Positions 8,775 through 17,900 of a stretch of DNA of 33,915 bases are shown here, piece after piece. The stretch spans positions 1 to 33,915 of the forward strand of contig QKFD01000065.1 of assembly GCA_003251535.1 (NCBI GenBank), given 5' to 3'. The position numbers and the translations under genes are program-made. The notes under the pieces are model-generated. The model saw only the letters and a program-made list of their open reading frames with translations. It did not search any database and was not told where the DNA came from. Origin of the DNA: Chromatiales bacterium. Lineage in GTDB: Bacteria; Pseudomonadota; Gammaproteobacteria; Thiohalomonadales; Thiohalomonadaceae. Position 1 is the first letter of the stretch. The number at the start of each line of letters is the position of its first letter.

Positions 8775-9389
8775 TCAGCGAGTGAGGCGACGAAAGGCGA
8801 TGGTGTTGCCGCGGGGATCGACAAACACCAGGAGATCGCTCTTCTGGAGGAAGCGAAACTGTTGTGAGACCCCATACTGCGGGGCGTAGGCAAAGATGGT
8901 GTCGCCCCGCGCCTCCAACATGCCGAAGATGGCACGCCCCCCGGCATCCCCCAAGGCAAACCGGCCGTTCTCGATCCGTAACATCTCGCCAGTGGGGGAG
9001 AGCCAACGCCCATCGAGCGAGGTGCCGGTGTGGCCGCGGGGCTCCGCGTAGCTATCCCAGGGTCCCCCAACGCTCGGGGGGGCAGCGCTATCGCCCCCCC
9101 AGCCCCAGCCACTGGCCGGTTGCAGCGCCCCCCCCGGCCACCCGTTGGCCAGGGGCATCCCCTCCCAGCCGCTCCAGGGGTTGGCGAGTGGTTGGTTCCA
9201 GCGGTACCAATCGGTGGGGCCCCCCAGCATCCCCCCTTGGGGGGCGGTGGTGGCGAAGAAGCGCAGCATGGTCTCCCACATAACCGCCATGGCGCGGGCA
9301 GCGGCGTAGGGATCGGTCGCCCTGGCGGGGAGTGGGAGCGCGAGCAGCAGGGCCAGCAACCCGGCGAGCAAGCGAGACGATTTCAACAT
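8775..9389 (-). CDS. Secreted protein of unknown function
   Basis: The product has about 204 residues, starting at MLKSSRLLAG, three codons inside a longer frame. I chose this start because it gives a clean signal peptide (positive start, Leu/Ala core, cut after PARA, before TDPYAA). The mature part has a helical opening, then a Gly/Trp/Pro-rich low-complexity linker (about residues 50-110), then a C-terminal beta-rich region (SLDGRWLSPTGEMLRIENG to NTIAFRRLTR). I recognise no family. It starts 27 bases after the ABC-2 permease stop on the same strand, so it probably belongs to the exporter operon as an envelope partner, which is an inference from spacing. Confidence 0.65.
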   Translation of the reverse strand: MLKSSRLLAGLLALLLALPLPARATDPYAAARAMAVMWETMLRFFATTAPQGGMLGGPTDWYRWNQPLANPWSGWEGMPLANGWPGGALQPASGWGWGGDSAAPPSVGGPWDSYAEPRGHTGTSLDGRWLSPTGEMLRIENGRFALGDAGGRAIFGMLEARGDTIFAYAPQYGVSQQFRFLQKSDLLVFVDPRGNTIAFRRLTR

Positions 9390-9416
9390 GGCGGGCATGA
9401 TACGCGGGATGGTCCC

Positions 9417-10412
9417 TCACTCCCACCGAAACAGCCAGGAGCCGATGGCGATGAAAAAGAGGCTCATACCCGCCAACACCGCCATCTGCGGGGCGATCTC
9501 CAGCAGACCGGCCCCGTCCAGCATGATGGCGCGGGCCGCCTCCACGATGTGGGTGAGGGGGAACAGCAGCGCCACCTTCTGCACCAGGGGATGGACCCCC
9601 TCCAGGGAGAACCAGACCCCGGAGAGCAGCATCATCGGCCAACTGATCAGATTGAGCAGCCCCTCCGCCAGCTCCTCGCTGGCCAGGCGGGCGGCAATCA
9701 CCAACCCCAGGCTGATCATGCTGACGGCCCCCAGCGCAAACACCAGCAGCAGGTTGAGATAGGAGCCAAACATCTGGAAACCGAGCAGCAGATCGGTCCC
9801 GGCGTAGACCATGGCGGTCAGTAGTAGCAGCAGCCAGAGGCGAGAGGCGATCTGTGCCGTGAGGAACTCGAAGGCGGTGAGCGGGGTGGCCTTGAGCCGC
9901 TTCAACACCCCATTCTTACGGTAGCGGACGATGACATAGCCCACCCCATAGAGGGCGCTCCACATCATGTTCATGGCCAACACCCCAGGGATGACCCAAT
10001 CGACGTAGCGCACCTGCTGCCCGCTCACCTGCTGCCGGGCAAAGCCCAGGGAGGCCGGCTTGAAGATCTGCTCCAACATATAGCCGGCTGGCGAGCCGTC
10101 GTTGATCCAATAGCGCCCAGTGGCGCGATCAAACAGCATATCGAGCTGATGGCGCTCCACCTTGGTCACGGCGTGTGGGAGATCGGTGATCTCGATGTAG
10201 TGGATATATTCAAGTGTTGGCAGCTGCGCAGCGCTGCCAGCTGCGCCATAGATCCCCACTTTGAACATGTCCCGTGGCCCGCCGGAGAAGGCCGCCGCCA
10301 AGGCGATGACGATAAAGACCGGGAAGATCACATTCCAACTGAAGGCCGCACGATCGCGCAGAAACTCCCGGTTACGGGCCGACCAGACCGCCACCCAACG
10401 TCGCAGCATCAT
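9417..10412 (-). CDS. ABC-2 type exporter permease
   Basis: This encodes 331 residues with the ABC-2 layout: an N-terminal cytoplasmic start (RNREFLRDRAAF), one membrane segment, a large extracytoplasmic loop (about 45-145), then a bundle of five or so membrane helices. The motif RYRKNGVLKRLKATPLTAFE sits at the cytoplasmic coupling helix position typical of these permeases. Its ATG overlaps the stop of the ATPase gene by 4 bases, so the two are translationally coupled and form one transporter. The substrate is not known. ABC-2 pairs of this kind export drugs, lipids or polysaccharides, and nothing in the sequence selects among these. Confidence 0.9.
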   Translation of the reverse strand: MMLRRWVAVWSARNREFLRDRAAFSWNVIFPVFIVIALAAAFSGGPRDMFKVGIYGAAGSAAQLPTLEYIHYIEITDLPHAVTKVERHQLDMLFDRATGRYWINDGSPAGYMLEQIFKPASLGFARQQVSGQQVRYVDWVIPGVLAMNMMWSALYGVGYVIVRYRKNGVLKRLKATPLTAFEFLTAQIASRLWLLLLLTAMVYAGTDLLLGFQMFGSYLNLLLVFALGAVSMISLGLVIAARLASEELAEGLLNLISWPMMLLSGVWFSLEGVHPLVQKVALLFPLTHIVEAARAIMLDGAGLLEIAPQMAVLAGMSLFFIAIGSWLFRWE

Positions 10413-11284
10413 CCCCGTAACTCCTTGCCGGTCAACTCCAGAAACAGGTCGTCCAGGGTGCGCTCACGCACCTTGAGCCCCCCCAGGGCCACCCCATGGG
10501 CCAGCAGGGTGCGAACGGTCTGCTCCACGTCGTGGGTCAGGATCTGCACGCTGGCACCACAGACAAGGTGCTCCAGCGGCAAGCCGGCCGGGACCGCCTC
10601 CAGCGGTAACTCCACCACTTGGTCACCGAAATGGGCCGCTAACAGCCCCTTGGGGGAGCCCTGCGTAACGATGCGGCCGCGGTCCATGATGGCGATCTCG
10701 TCGCATAGGACATAGGCCTCCTCCATGTAGTGAGTGGTGAGGATCACCGTCTTGCCCTGCTCGGTGATCTCCTCCACCAGGTGCCAGAGATTGCGCCGCG
10801 CCTGGGGATCGAGCCCGGTGGTGGGTTCGTCGAGAAAGACCACCGCCGGGTCATTCACCAGGGCGATGGCCAGCAGCAGTCGCTGCCGCTGACCCCCGGA
10901 GAGCCGGCGGGTATCACGATCAAGAAATGAGGCCAAATTGCACTTCTCGATCAGCTGCTCGATATCTGCGGTACGGGGGTAGAAGTGGGCAAATAGCTCC
11001 AGGGTCTCCCGCACCGTAATGAACTCTTGCAGCGCCGTGGACTGGAACATGATCCCCGCCTCCAGCCGAAACTGCGCATCCAGCGGCCGCCCCTGGAACA
11101 GAACGGCGCCGGAGGTGGGGGCTTGGATCCCCTCCAGCATCTCGACGGTGGTGGTCTTACCGGCCCCGTTGGGGCCCAGCAGACCGAAGCAGGTGCCCGG
11201 CTCGATGCCGAAACTCACCCCGTCCACGGCGCGCACACCACGGTACTGTTTGACGAGATCACGGACCTCGATGATGGCTGCCAT
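10409..11284 (-). CDS. ABC exporter ATP-binding protein
   Basis: This encodes 291 residues with all nucleotide-binding motifs: Walker A GPNGAGKTT (37-45), Q-loop near FQSTALQEF, signature LSGGQRQR (128-135), Walker B VVFLDEP (148-154), and a switch His in LTTHYMEE. The extra C-terminal stretch of about 70 residues after the core, ending in ERTLDDLFLELTGKEL, is typical of ATPases of the multidrug/ABC-2 class. It is the first gene of a three-gene set with the permease and a secreted protein. No clear promoter is visible in the GC-rich leader upstream of 11284. Confidence 0.93.
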   Translation of the reverse strand: MAAIIEVRDLVKQYRGVRAVDGVSFGIEPGTCFGLLGPNGAGKTTTVEMLEGIQAPTSGAVLFQGRPLDAQFRLEAGIMFQSTALQEFITVRETLELFAHFYPRTADIEQLIEKCNLASFLDRDTRRLSGGQRQRLLLAIALVNDPAVVFLDEPTTGLDPQARRNLWHLVEEITEQGKTVILTTHYMEEAYVLCDEIAIMDRGRIVTQGSPKGLLAAHFGDQVVELPLEAVPAGLPLEHLVCGASVQILTHDVEQTVRTLLAHGVALGGLKVRERTLDDLFLELTGKELRG

Positions 11285-11656
11285 CTGCTGCTCGTTATCA
11301 GGTCTGGAGATGAGGGGAAGGGTAGAGCGGGCCGAGTGTACCGCGCCGATGGCGATTTCTCACCCCACGCGGGGTGGTTGCAACGATTACTTCACGTTTC
11401 CAATCCTATCAATCTGGCACGTCCTAGCGGGGTGCCAAGCCCTCCCATGATGAAAAGCGGTGGGCGATCCGATCCGGTACAACAGCCAGCATGGGGTATT
11501 CCGGCGTTCCGATAATACGCGGCTGAGCGGGTGCCCAATGCGGGCCTCAAGCCGGGGATGACCTGGGCGCAGGGGGCTCTGAATTTGACAAACGCTAGAA
11601 ACGGGACGCCGAATGCCCGCCGGCGAGAGGCCAAGGGACAACCTTTGAGTCGCGCA
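11285..11656. other. Noncoding stretch upstream of the ABC exporter genes
   Basis: About 370 bases have no credible gene. Short frames on both strands lack ribosome-binding sites, and their amino acid composition (His/Arg/Cys-rich) looks like noise. A small hairpin CACCCC-ACGC-GGGGTG lies at 11361-11376, upstream of the ATPase gene. Bases 11400-11650 are less biased toward GC-rich codons than the surrounding genes and could be a decayed repeat or old gene remnant; I cannot name it. Confidence 0.4.
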
Positions 11657-11703
11657 CCTGGGCCCTGGGATGGTGTACATCGCACACCATCCCAGGGCCC
11701 AGG
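11657..11703. repeat. Perfect 20-bp inverted repeat downstream of egtD
   Basis: The arms 11657-11676 and 11684-11703 are exact reverse complements around a 7-base loop (ACATCGC). The hairpin starts 20 bases after the egtD stop on the minus strand and is the strongest hairpin in the window. No U-tract follows, so it may act as an RNA 3'-end stabiliser, a terminator aided by other factors, or a mobile palindromic element. Confidence 0.6.
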
Positions 11704-11723
11704 GTGAGGGCCGCTAGGGCCCG

Positions 11724-12758
11724 CTACTCCCAATCGCCAAACTCGAACTGTGGCGTTAATCCCAATAGATAGACCGTGAACAGCGCCTCATCGTCACTGA
11801 AGCTGCGCTCCACCCGCCAACCGGCGCGGCCGGCCAAGGTGGCAAACTCCGCTTCGGTATATTTGTAGGAGCACTCGGTGTGGATCCCCTCCCCTTCCGC
11901 GAAGTGAAACCACTGATCCGCCACCCGCACCTGGTGGCTCTGGCTGGCGATGAGGTGCATCTCCACCCGCCCGAGCATCTCGTTGTAGAAGGCGTGGTGT
12001 TGGAAGCGCTCGGTATCAAACGTCGCGTCCAACTCACGATTGAGGCGGGTCAGCAGGTTAAGGTTGAAGGCGGCGGTGATCCCGGCGGCATCGTTATAGG
12101 CCGCATCCAATCGCGCCTTCTCCTTCTTGCGATCTACCCCGATGAGGAGCGCCCCGCCCGGCCCAGCGAGCGCCGCCATATCCCGCAATAGCGCCACCGC
12201 TGCCGCCGGCTCGAAGTTACCGATGGTGGAGCCGGGGAAGAAGATGGCGCGCCGCCCGGCATGGGGGGCGAAGGCGATGGCATCACAGGCGGTCAGGTCG
12301 GCACAGGTGGCCGCGATCCCCAGCCACGGGTACTCCTCGGCCAGCCGGCCCGCCTCTGTCAGCAGCTGATCACGGCAGATATCGATAGGGGCGTAACAGC
12401 TGGGTCGCAGGACATCCAGTAGCAGCCGTACCTTGCCGCAACTGCCGGCCCCTGGCTCGATGAGGAGCAGCTCAGGCCCCAGTAGGGCAGCAATCTCCTC
12501 GCCATAGCGGCGCAAAATGGCCCGTTCAGTACGGGTGACGTAGTACTCCGGGGTTAGGCAGATACGCTCAAACAGCTCCGCCCCGGTGCCATCGTAAAAC
12601 AGCTTGGGGGAGAGGCGACGCGGCCGCCGAGAGAGCCCGCTGATCACCTCCTCGCAGAGAGACGCCTCCACCGGCGCCGTATCGTGAAAGGTAAATGGCG
12701 CCTCTGCCCGCGCCGCTACCCCCGTCTGAGGCCCAAACGCCCCTCCGCTCACCTCCAT
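11724..12758 (-). CDS. egtD: L-histidine N-alpha-methyltransferase (EgtD-like)
   Basis: EgtD trimethylates the alpha-amino group of histidine with three S-adenosylmethionines to give hercynine, the first step of ergothioneine synthesis. The frame extends to 12836, but the ATG at 12758 has a strong GGGAGGT ribosome-binding site and gives 344 residues, near the family's roughly 320. Family signatures are plain: SPKLFYDGTGAELFERI (50-66), TPEYYVTRTE (69-78), the SAM motif LLIEPGAGSCGK (98-109), FFPGSTIGNFEP, and EGEGIHTECSYKY near the C-terminus. No EgtB sulfoxide synthase gene lies next to it, which is unusual because egtB and egtD are commonly paired. The divergent neighbour is a DUF4142 gene. 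Confidence 0.9.
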   Translation of the reverse strand: MEVSGGAFGPQTGVAARAEAPFTFHDTAPVEASLCEEVISGLSRRPRRLSPKLFYDGTGAELFERICLTPEYYVTRTERAILRRYGEEIAALLGPELLLIEPGAGSCGKVRLLLDVLRPSCYAPIDICRDQLLTEAGRLAEEYPWLGIAATCADLTACDAIAFAPHAGRRAIFFPGSTIGNFEPAAAVALLRDMAALAGPGGALLIGVDRKKEKARLDAAYNDAAGITAAFNLNLLTRLNRELDATFDTERFQHHAFYNEMLGRVEMHLIASQSHQVRVADQWFHFAEGEGIHTECSYKYTEAEFATLAGRAGWRVERSFSDDEALFTVYLLGLTPQFEFGDWE

Positions 12759-12863
12759 TGCGCACCTCCCGTAGGTCGTTGGTCCAGGAAGGATGGTCGG
12801 CACATCCCGGAATTGCCAGCGGGAAGCACCACGCATTTATCGAATGGTTCGATGAATCTTATT

Positions 12864-12937
12864 GGGAATAGAAATTTCCCTAGTTCCTGTGTGCCCCTTA
12901 AGGTGCAGGCCAAGGTTCGGCGTGGACGCCGGCCGAA
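12864..12937. promoter_or_regulatory. Possible regulatory elements between egtD and the DUF4142 gene
   Basis: The 219-base divergent spacer holds an inverted repeat GGGAA-N7-TTCCC (12864-12880) and a small hairpin CGGCG-TGGA-CGCCG inside the larger near-palindrome TTCGGC...GCCGAA (12916-12937). The AT-rich stretch after it (TAATAAATAA around 12952-12961) could contain a -10 element for the DUF4142 gene, but I find no matching -35. The elements are visible; their function is not. Confidence 0.3.
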
Positions 12938-12977
12938 GACCAAATAACACCTAATAAATAACTACAGGAGCGTTCCT

Positions 12978-13511
12978 ATGCGCCTTGCGAAATCACTCCG
13001 TCTCGCCGTTGCTGCCGTTGCCACCCTGGTCCTCGCCGGCCCTGTGGCAGCCGCCGATCTCAGTGATGGCGCCATCATCGCCATCTACAACCAGGTGAAC
13101 ACCTTCGATATCGAAACCGCTGGGCTGGGTGCCGCCCAGGGCCACGACCCGAAAGTGGTTGCCCTGGCCAAGATGGTGCAGAAGGACCACACCGCAGTCC
13201 GCCAGATGGCCGCTGATCTCGCCAACAAGCTCGGCGTTGACCGCACCCTGCCGGCCGCCCGGGCCGATGCCACCGCAGAGCACGCCAAGGTGCTCGCCAA
13301 GCTTGGCGGCATGAGCGGGGCCGATTTCGACAAGGCCTATCTGCAACACGAGATCCAGTTCCATACCAGCGCCATCCAGGCCGTGAAGGATGTCCTCATC
13401 CCCTCCGCCAGCAGCCAGGAGCTGAAGGATCTCATGACCAAGGTGCTGCCCGGCTTCGAGCACCACCTGGCTGAGACCACCCGTGTTGCCAGCGAGCTGG
13501 GCTACAACTAA
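12978..13511 (+). CDS. Exported DUF4142 protein
   Basis: This encodes 177 residues with a clear signal peptide (MRLAKSLRLAV core, cut near PVAAAD at about residue 26), so the protein is periplasmic. The mature part matches DUF4142, a four-helix ferritin-like fold: ADLSDGAIIAIYNQVNTFDI, then HDPKVVALAKMVQKDH, then a helix with FDKAYLQHEIQFHTSAI and a closing LPGFEHHLAETTRVAS. Several conserved His, Glu and Asp residues face each other in this family, but metal binding is not established. The ATG has an AGGAG site 7 bases upstream. The gene is single, followed by a hairpin. DUF4142 proteins are often stress-associated. Confidence 0.88.
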   Translation: MRLAKSLRLAVAAVATLVLAGPVAAADLSDGAIIAIYNQVNTFDIETAGLGAAQGHDPKVVALAKMVQKDHTAVRQMAADLANKLGVDRTLPAARADATAEHAKVLAKLGGMSGADFDKAYLQHEIQFHTSAIQAVKDVLIPSASSQELKDLMTKVLPGFEHHLAETTRVASELGYN

Positions 13512-13524
13512 ACACCTGCCTCTA

Positions 13525-13558
13525 CGCCCTGCCCTCCCTGAGCGGATTGGGCAGGGCG
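13525..13558 (+). terminator. Terminator-like hairpin after the DUF4142 gene
   Basis: CGCCCTGCCC (13525-13534) and GGGCAGGGCG (13549-13558) form a perfect 10-bp stem with a 14-base loop, 13 bases after the stop codon. It lacks a run of T residues. Confidence 0.5.
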
Positions 13559-13766
13559 CTGCACCGAGTTGGATCGATATCCCGCAGGGAAGCGGAACTA
13601 TCTTGTGACCCCACCCCTCTCGACCCCGCCGGCCCGACTGCGTGTAGAGCGAGCGGCCCAGTAGCGTGTCCAGAGAGGAGGCGGGGCCGTAGAATCTTAC
13701 CGAAACCGCCCCATAGTAGTGTTCGACTGTTACCGTCACAGCCCCAAGCGAGAGGAGAATCGAGCC

Positions 13767-14480
13767 ATGCAGCACTCCCCTGGACTAGCCATCGTAGCGG
13801 GCGCCGGCCCTGGGCTGGGTTTTTCCCTCAGCAAGGCGCTGCTGGCAGCGGGGTATACGGTGGGGGCCTTGGCGCGCAGCCCAGAGGTGCTAGAGGAGCA
13901 CGCCCGCACCCTGGCCAGCGACCGCTTTTTGCCCCAGGTGTGCGACCTTGCCGAGCCCGCAGCGATGGAAGCGGCCATTGGCGCCCTAGAGGAGCGGGCG
14001 GGCCCAACCCAGGTCTACATCCACAACGCCGCTGGCTTCTACATGGCCCCCTTTCTCGACACACCGCCCGAGGCGTTCGAGAGCAGTTGGCGGGATACCT
14101 TCCTCGGCGCGGTACAGGGGACGCAACGGGTGCTGCCCGGGATGCTCACCGCCGGCAACGGCACGGTGCTCTTCATCGGCGCCACCGCCTCCGTCAAGGC
14201 AGCGGCCCGCTTCTCCGCCTTCGCCGCCGCCAAGTTTGCCCTGCGTGGGCTGGCCCAGTCGCTGGCACGGGAGTTTGGTCCGCGGGGGATCCATGTCGCT
14301 CATCTCATCATTGATGGGGTGATGTGGAGCCCGCGCCTCGCCCGGGGCAACTTCAATGTCCGCCAAGAGGCGTGCCTCGACTCCAATGCCGTGGCCCACA
14401 CCTGCCTGCAACTCATCGCCCAGGACCGCTCTGCCTGGACCCACGAACTCGATATCCGACCGGACGTGGAGCAGTTTTAA
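13767..14480 (+). CDS. SDR-fold protein lacking the catalytic tyrosine
   Basis: This encodes 237 residues from the ATG at 13767, which has a GAGGAG site 9 bases upstream; a frame starting at 13719 is open but lacks such a site. The fold is short-chain dehydrogenase/reductase: glycine-rich loop GAGPGLG (12-18), YIHNAAG (84-90) in the NNAG position, and Ser142 in GATAS. The usual YxxxK is F152-A-A-A-K156, so the proton-donating Tyr is Phe. I recall a classical SDR subgroup (CDD cd05373, SDR_c10) with just this change and an imperfect Gly motif. Activity may therefore be altered or absent. The gene stands alone between two hairpins. Confidence 0.85.
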   Translation: MQHSPGLAIVAGAGPGLGFSLSKALLAAGYTVGALARSPEVLEEHARTLASDRFLPQVCDLAEPAAMEAAIGALEERAGPTQVYIHNAAGFYMAPFLDTPPEAFESSWRDTFLGAVQGTQRVLPGMLTAGNGTVLFIGATASVKAAARFSAFAAAKFALRGLAQSLAREFGPRGIHVAHLIIDGVMWSPRLARGNFNVRQEACLDSNAVAHTCLQLIAQDRSAWTHELDIRPDVEQF

Positions 14481-14533
14481 ACCACACGCCCGTGGTGCAC
14501 CTACACGCACCCACAAGCGGCCAAACCGCTTAA

Positions 14534-14562
14534 CCCAGGGGGCGGGCAACCAGCCCCCTGGG
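14534..14562 (+). terminator. Terminator-like hairpin after the SDR gene
   Basis: CCCAGGGGGC (14534-14543) and GCCCCCTGGG (14553-14562) are perfect 10-base arms with a 9-base loop, 53 bases after the SDR stop. There is no T-tract. Confidence 0.5.
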
Positions 14563-14969
14563 ACCCCTGCAATGGCATCCTCAAGTCACGCCACCTCGCC
14601 TTAGTCTCAGCCCCACCTCGACCGCTCCCCGCCGGCCCACCACGCCTCCGCTACAGGTGAGAGAAAAAGGGCGGCCATCCGCATCGGCTGCGCAGTCGCC
14701 ATGGCTCTCCCAACAGACCGTGGGATCTCCACAAATCCCCTACGATGCCAGCATATTGCTGCTAGTACGCCACCTATCCCGACTCAGGGCCACCCTTAAC
14801 ATTGGTAACACCCTGTTAAAAGTGACAAGTTGACGGCCTCCTGTGGTTGCGAGAAAAGGGGCGGCCCAGGTGGCTTGCGCTGCTCGACGCTGCGATAGCA
14901 CCACGCTGGGTCGTGGGCCGGGGCGCTATTCCCGGAGTCTGTTTTATGGATGTATACCAGGAGTTCTGT
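14563..14969. other. Noncoding leader region of the large exported protein gene
   Basis: About 400 bases have no supported gene. The frame of the downstream gene is open back to 14847, but this extension has no signal peptide at its front and no ribosome-binding site, so I treat it as untranslated. The region contains the small symmetric element at 14796-14819. I looked for a c-di-GMP (GEMM) riboswitch core, which can precede surface protein genes, and did not find one. Confidence 0.4.
14796..14819. promoter_or_regulatory. Symmetric element upstream of the exported repeat protein
   Basis: TTAACA (14796-14801) and TGTTAA (14814-14819) are inverted arms with a 12-base spacer. A nested TAACA-CCC-TGTTA palindrome occupies 14806-14818. 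A possible -35 TTGACG lies just downstream (around 14831), without a convincing -10. This could be an operator; the regulator is unknown. Confidence 0.35.
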
Positions 14970-17900
14970 ATGTCCCGATGGAGATCCCTCTTTCCCCGCC
15001 GAGCGGTCGCGGCCGCTATTCTGGCGACCCTGCCCGGTATCGTCGGCGCAGAACCGCTCTTGCGCCACTCCGGCGTCATCACACTCCCTGATCAGTGGCA
15101 GGTCACCAGCCTTGCGCTGGGTGATATGACGGGCGATCACTTGAGTGATTTGATCGCCCTCGCCTACTCCCCCACCCAAGGCACGAACAGCCTATTGGTC
15201 GTCAATCAATTCGATTTCTGGTGGTTGGTCCCTGATCCCCCCATTACCGTCATCCCCCTCGCTGACGACGCCCCCGACCTTCGACCCCAACGGCTCGCCA
15301 TTGCCGATCTCAATGCCGATGGCGCCCTGGATGTCGCGGTGGCTGGCAGCTGGGGTATCGAGCTGTTTTACCAAGATCCCGACTGGGGCGGCCTCACCAG
15401 CGGTGGGGTGGTACCCGCGCTCTACAGTGAGATCCTGCGTACCGCCGATATCAACGGCGACGGCCGTACCGATCTGGTGGTAGCGGACAACGAACCAGGG
15501 ATGGCTGAAGTCCTACTCCAAAACCCGCAAGGTGAGTTCGACTTTGGGACGAGCTGGCCCATCGGCTACCGGTGGATCCTGTGGCCATCGGCCGATCTGG
15601 CCGTGGGTGATTTCAATAACGATGGGGCATCCGACTTGGTTTGGACGGATGGGCGCCACGTCAACGCCTCGCTCCAACTCAGTGGTGGCAGTTTCGCCCC
15701 ATTTACAATGTACGCAGGGGGTTATGAGCCCAATGGGGGGGTTGAGGTTGCAGACTTTACTGCCGATGGCCTCATGGAGATCGCCACCGCACGCAATGCC
15801 TACCGAGAAGATACGGTAGGGCCGACGCTCTCGCTCCTTTCGTTCGATCTCCCCATGGGATCGGCGCTCACTGAATGGCCGCTGACCCACGACATATTCG
15901 ATCTCACCACCGCGGATCTCAATCTCGACGGCCGACCGGATCTATTCACCTCGGCAGTCCAACAGGTCGATCTCTTCTATCAGCAACCCGCGACGGGTCT
16001 ACAGCTGGCCTACTCCCTCCCCACTCCCGAACTGGTCAATGACTCCAGCGCCAACAGCCGCACCACGGCCATCGGGGATCTGAATGGCGACGACCTGCCC
16101 GATGTAGTGCTCTCCGAGGGTGGCGATATTGTGGTGTTACTGGGCTACGACGAGGCGCTGCCGTTGGTGGCGGCCGGTGCCGACCAGGAGGTAGCAGCGG
16201 CCCAAGCCGTCACCCTGAACGGGTCGGTCAGCTATAGCACCCCGCTCCCCCTCCAGTGGTCGCAGTTGGCGGGCCCCAGCGTCACCCTCAGTCAAGACGG
16301 TAGCGGCCTCGCCAGCTTCACGGCCCCTGCGGTAAGTGCCTCCACCCGATTGATCTTCGAGTTGGCGACCAGTGATGCCGCTGACCGCCGGGTGAGCGAC
16401 AGGGTGAGCGTTGTGGTGGAGGATAGTCCCCCCGTGGCCGTGGCCGGCCCCGATCAGGCGCTCCTAGGTGGTGAGAGTGCCCTGCTGGACGGCACCGGCT
16501 CCTACGACCCAGAGGGGACCACCATTTACTACACCTGGCAGCAGAGCGCTGGCCCTACGGTGACCCTCAGCGCCACCGGCACCCCTGGACAGGTGAGTTT
16601 CACCGTCCCCCCCGACAGCGATCCGCTCACCTTTACCCTGACAGTGAAAGATGCCGGGGGGAAATCGGCCACAGATGAGGTGACGGTTAGTGCCCTCAAC
16701 CGGCCCCCCGTCGCCGACGCCGGAGCCGACCAAAGCTCCCATCCCAACACCCTCGTGCTGCTCGATGGCACCGCCTCCAGCGATCTGGAGGGGGCGCTCC
16801 AATATAGCTGGAGCCAACTCTCCGGTCCGGCGGTCACGCTGGAGGAGACAGCCCCCGGCTATGCCACCTTCAGCTGTGCCACGTTGGGTGACTCTAGCCT
16901 GACCTTTCAGTTGACCGTGACCGACAGCGCTGGCGCCACCGCCAGCGATGAGGTGACGGTGCAGCTGATCGACACCGCCCCCACGGCCAACGCCGGAGCG
17001 AATAGAAACATACAGGCCGGCACCACCGTTAACCTCACCGGATCCGGGAGTGATCTCGAAGGGAGTCTCACCACCCTGCAATGGGTGCAGGTGGCCGGTC
17101 CCACGGTGGAGCTGGTGCAGGAAGGTACGGCAGGCACGGCGCTCTTCGTCGCACCGCAGGTCAGTACCACGCTGACCTTCCACCTCATAGCCACCGATGC
17201 CACAGGTCAGACCGGTAGCGACGAGCTCAACATCTATGTGATCAACTACGCCCCCATCGCCCGCGCCGGTGCCGATCAGACCCAGCCCATCAACACCCCC
17301 GTGACCCTCGACGGCACCGCCTCCAGTGACCTGGAGGGGCCTCTCAGCTACGCCTGGAGCCAGATCGCCGGGCCAGCGGTGGTGTTGGCGGCGGCAGGCG
17401 AGGGGCGGGTAACCTTCACCGATACCACCTACGGCAGCCACACCCTCCAATTCCGCCTCACGGTGACCGATGCGGGGGGGCGCACCGCCACCGACGACGT
17501 GACGGTGCAGATAGTGGATGCCCTGCCGCTGGCCAATGCCGGTCTGGATCAGACCAGCCGACCCAACGCCAGCGTCACCCTCGATGGCACCGCCTCCAGC
17601 GACCAAGAGGGGCCCATCAGCTACCTCTGGAGTCAGATCGCCGGGCCTGCGGTCACCCTACTGCCGGCAGGCGAGGGACGGGTGACATTCACCGATACCA
17701 CCTACGGCAGCCACACCCTCCAGTTCCAGCTCAGCGTCACCGATGCCGGGGGGCAGACCAGCAGTGATACGGTGATGGTCCAAGTGGTGGATAGCGCGCC
17801 CATCGCCAACGCAGGGGTCGATCAGACGGTGGCAGCGGCCAGCACGCTGCTCCTCAGTGGCAGCGGTAGCGATCTCGACGGCCCGCTGACCGCCATGGTT

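Noticed and set aside
11387-11733. Two overlapping short minus-strand frames
   Set aside because: They have no ribosome-binding site, cross the 20-bp hairpin and have an implausible composition.
12993-13775. A 260-codon minus-strand frame
   Set aside because: It is antisense to the DUF4142 gene, which has a signal peptide and family motifs.
14563-14969. A c-di-GMP riboswitch before the exported repeat protein
   Set aside because: The conserved GEMM core sequence is not present.
16464-17606. A 380-codon minus-strand frame
   Set aside because: It is antisense to the PKD-like repeats, and its periodic sequence only mirrors them.
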